Shown here: positions 62,401-64,000 of the stretch, piece after piece
Position numbering within the stretch: the stretch's first letter is position 1
How the letters are laid out: each line of letters starts with the position of its first letter
From: Certhia americana
Lineage: Eukaryota > Chordata > Aves > Passeriformes > Certhiidae
Assembly (NCBI GenBank): GCA_018697195.1
Contig: CM031879.1
Location: 38,884,573 to 38,948,572 of the forward strand
Direction of reading: 5' to 3'
Length of the DNA: 64,000 nt
Program-made: the position numbers and the translations under genes
The notes under the pieces: generated by a model
Told to the model about the DNA's origin: nothing
What the model saw: only the letters and a program-made list of their open reading frames with translations
Databases searched by the model: none

Positions 62401-63823
62401 ATTCTCAGAGTACAGTTTTCCTTAATCATCAAACTTAGTAGTGAAAAAATAAGCATAAAAAAGTATTTCCCCAAACTACTGAAGTAGATTAACTGTCCAC
62501 TAGGGATGCTGTGATTTGAAACTTATGACATGTTTACACAATTTTTCTTAAAGACAATAAGTGGTATATAATTAATTGGAAACTTATTCAAAAGTATGAG
62601 GGGTAAAAAACAAACAAACAAATTGCTGTGTGAAAAATGGACAGAAGTAAAAAAACTAAATTTCTGCCTCAGTTCCAGTCAAAAGCACATATTTTGTTCA
62701 GACAAAAACACTTCAACATTCTTTGTACTTTTTTGAGAGCTGTTTGGAATGCAATTGAGACAGAATATGTTGGGAACCACTGTGAAGTATTGCTTATCTT
62801 CTTTAATGGAAAATAGGAATTAGCCTCAATTTTCACCCCTTCATTCCATCCAAGAAGGCAGGTTATGATGACTGATGTACATCAGCTATTCTTTGGTTAC
62901 ATTCTTCAAATCTTTGCAAAAACGACTGAAAGCAGCATATATATTTATTTTTTTTATGTCATTGAATTCTGATGACACACAATTTGATGCAACCACAAGC
63001 TTTTGTTCTCAAATAAATATCCTCATAGTATAGCAAATTAGGAGATCCCTGACTTTATAGATAGGGGTATTATTTACTTACCATCAAATATTTTGTCTCT
63101 ATCAAACGGTTTCAAGCTAATCATTTCAGTCCTATGAATTCTGGAAAAATTAGTAAACTCCTTCTTAATTTTTTTGCTTTTTGGAATATATAATTTTTTA
63201 AATTTATCAATATCTTTATTTTAATCTTTATCAATATTAAATTGATATTGAAATATCAATTTCAATCTTTATCAATATTAAAAAAAATCACACTGGTTTT
63301 CAGTTATTTATGAGATAGCTTTGTATCTGCTCCCTACAAAACACCTTTCTCTTTTCTGAAAACAAAATTCATGCTGATTGCTATTGCAGAGAACATAATT
63401 AGAGAACTGTCCACAAGTTCAAAAAGCAACTCACGTTATATTCCATTTTAGATAATATTACTTCAGTGCTGATAACATGAACACAGTAATTTGAAATCTG
63501 ACCACAAATGTTCTGAGCTGATGCATTCTGTTCAGCAATTTATGAAACTAAGCTATGTGGTAGGACATTAATTACATATATATGTGTCTTTTAAGATCAT
63601 CTTTCTACCATAAATAGGAGAATCTAAATAGTGTATTTACAACTGTTTGTTATTAGAACATTTTGGTTTTACCATTCAGCTGCTGTGGCAACCCAAGAAG
63701 TTGACAGAAGTTTCAGTTAGTGTGTACTACACATTTTGGATAGAACTAGTCAAAAGAATTCGTTATTGTTTATGTTACTGAACAGCTAGAAAGCTCAGAT
63801 CTTGGGTAAGGATCCTACAGTAT
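59456..63823. other. AT-rich stretch, nothing recognised
   Basis: Overlapping frames of 125 (minus) and 89 (plus) codons at 61,174-61,578 have no motif. A local duplication with a hairpin lies at 63,201-63,285. No transposon is recognised. Confidence 0.55.
63223..63281. repeat. 18-bp direct repeat flanking a hairpin
   Basis: AATCTTTATCAATATTAA occurs at 63,223-63,240 and 63,264-63,281. Between them lies a perfect hairpin with 10-bp arms (AAATTGATAT / ATATCAATTT) at 63,239-63,262 and a 4-base loop. The whole is AT-only apart from a few bases. Confidence 0.85.
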
Positions 63824-63825
63824 TA

Positions 63826-64000
63826 GATACAATGAGGAGAGGAGAGGAGAGTTAGAGGACAGTTCAAGGAGAGGAGAGGAGAGTTCAAGGAGAGGAGAGG
63901 AGAGTTCGAGGAGAGGAGAGTTTGAGGAGCGTAGAGTTCGAGGAGAGGAGAGGAGAGTTCGAGGAGAGGAGAGTTCGAGGAGAGTTCGAGGAGAGGAGAG
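63826..64000. repeat. GA-rich minisatellite, continues past window end
   Basis: A tandem array built from GAGGA pentamers and a composite unit of the form GAGGAGAGGAGAGTTCGA. The unit varies in the number of GAGGA blocks, in TTCAA versus TTCGA, and in a few substitutions (TTTGA, GAGCG). Copies become more uniform toward the window end, so the array is probably longer than what is seen. The plus strand is almost all purine apart from the periodic TTC. Confidence 0.95.

Overview
The window reads as vertebrate, most likely avian, non-coding DNA. It is strongly AT-rich and has no CpG-rich promoter-like stretch. The interspersed repeats are the ones expected in birds: CR1 LINEs in both orientations, with the typical CR1 3' end (a TTCCAACC-like box followed by ATTCTGTG/ATTCTATG-type octamers), and solitary LTRs of avian endogenous retroviruses. 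A songbird or close relative is my guess from the style of the long LTR; the sequence does not prove it. There is no bacterial-type gene organisation, and no multi-exon gene can be assembled with confidence. The window therefore looks like an intergenic desert or the inside of a very long intron.

Layout. 1-5.9 kb: unique AT-rich DNA with homopolymer runs. 5.95-6.15 kb: copy of an unnamed repeat that recurs inverted at 31.3 kb. 7.3-7.8 kb: antisense CR1 3' ends, the last ~55 bp present twice. 9.6-10.9 kb: 5'-truncated sense CR1 with a broken reverse transcriptase. 17.59-18.06 kb: solitary LTR on the plus strand. 22.2-24.2 kb: dense cluster made of a short antisense CR1 tail, a 1.35-kb sense CR1 holding a 193-codon open reverse-transcriptase frame, an (ATAGAT)n tract and a (TTTC)n tract. 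25.64 kb: (AT)21. 27.0-28.0 kb: rare 5' half of a CR1 (ORF1 end plus endonuclease) on the minus strand. 30.4, 43.0, 45.6 and 59.4 kb: small CR1 pieces. 50.25-51.31 kb: best-defined element, a 1,052-bp solitary LTR on the minus strand with a perfect 5-bp target duplication. 54.4-54.9 kb: decayed antisense LTR. 63.8-64.0 kb: purine-rich minisatellite running off the end of the window.

Possible host coding sequence is limited to a few exon-like open stretches. The best is 53,698-54,039 on the minus strand: a 113-codon frame that opens directly behind a strong pyrimidine-rich 3' splice site and ends in TAA, with AATAAA-type signals about 640-700 bp further on. I do not recognise the protein. A second stretch on the same strand (57,376-57,503) ends at a consensus GTGAGT donor, but its phase does not fit the first, so the two cannot be adjacent exons.

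Nothing here forms an obvious new biological system. The observations most worth checking are the candidate terminal exon, the 5'-half CR1, the CR1 sitting between blocks of the same hexamer repeat, a near-perfect 18-bp hairpin at 41.25 kb, and the minisatellite at the window edge. All element calls come from reading the sequence against remembered family features; no search was run.
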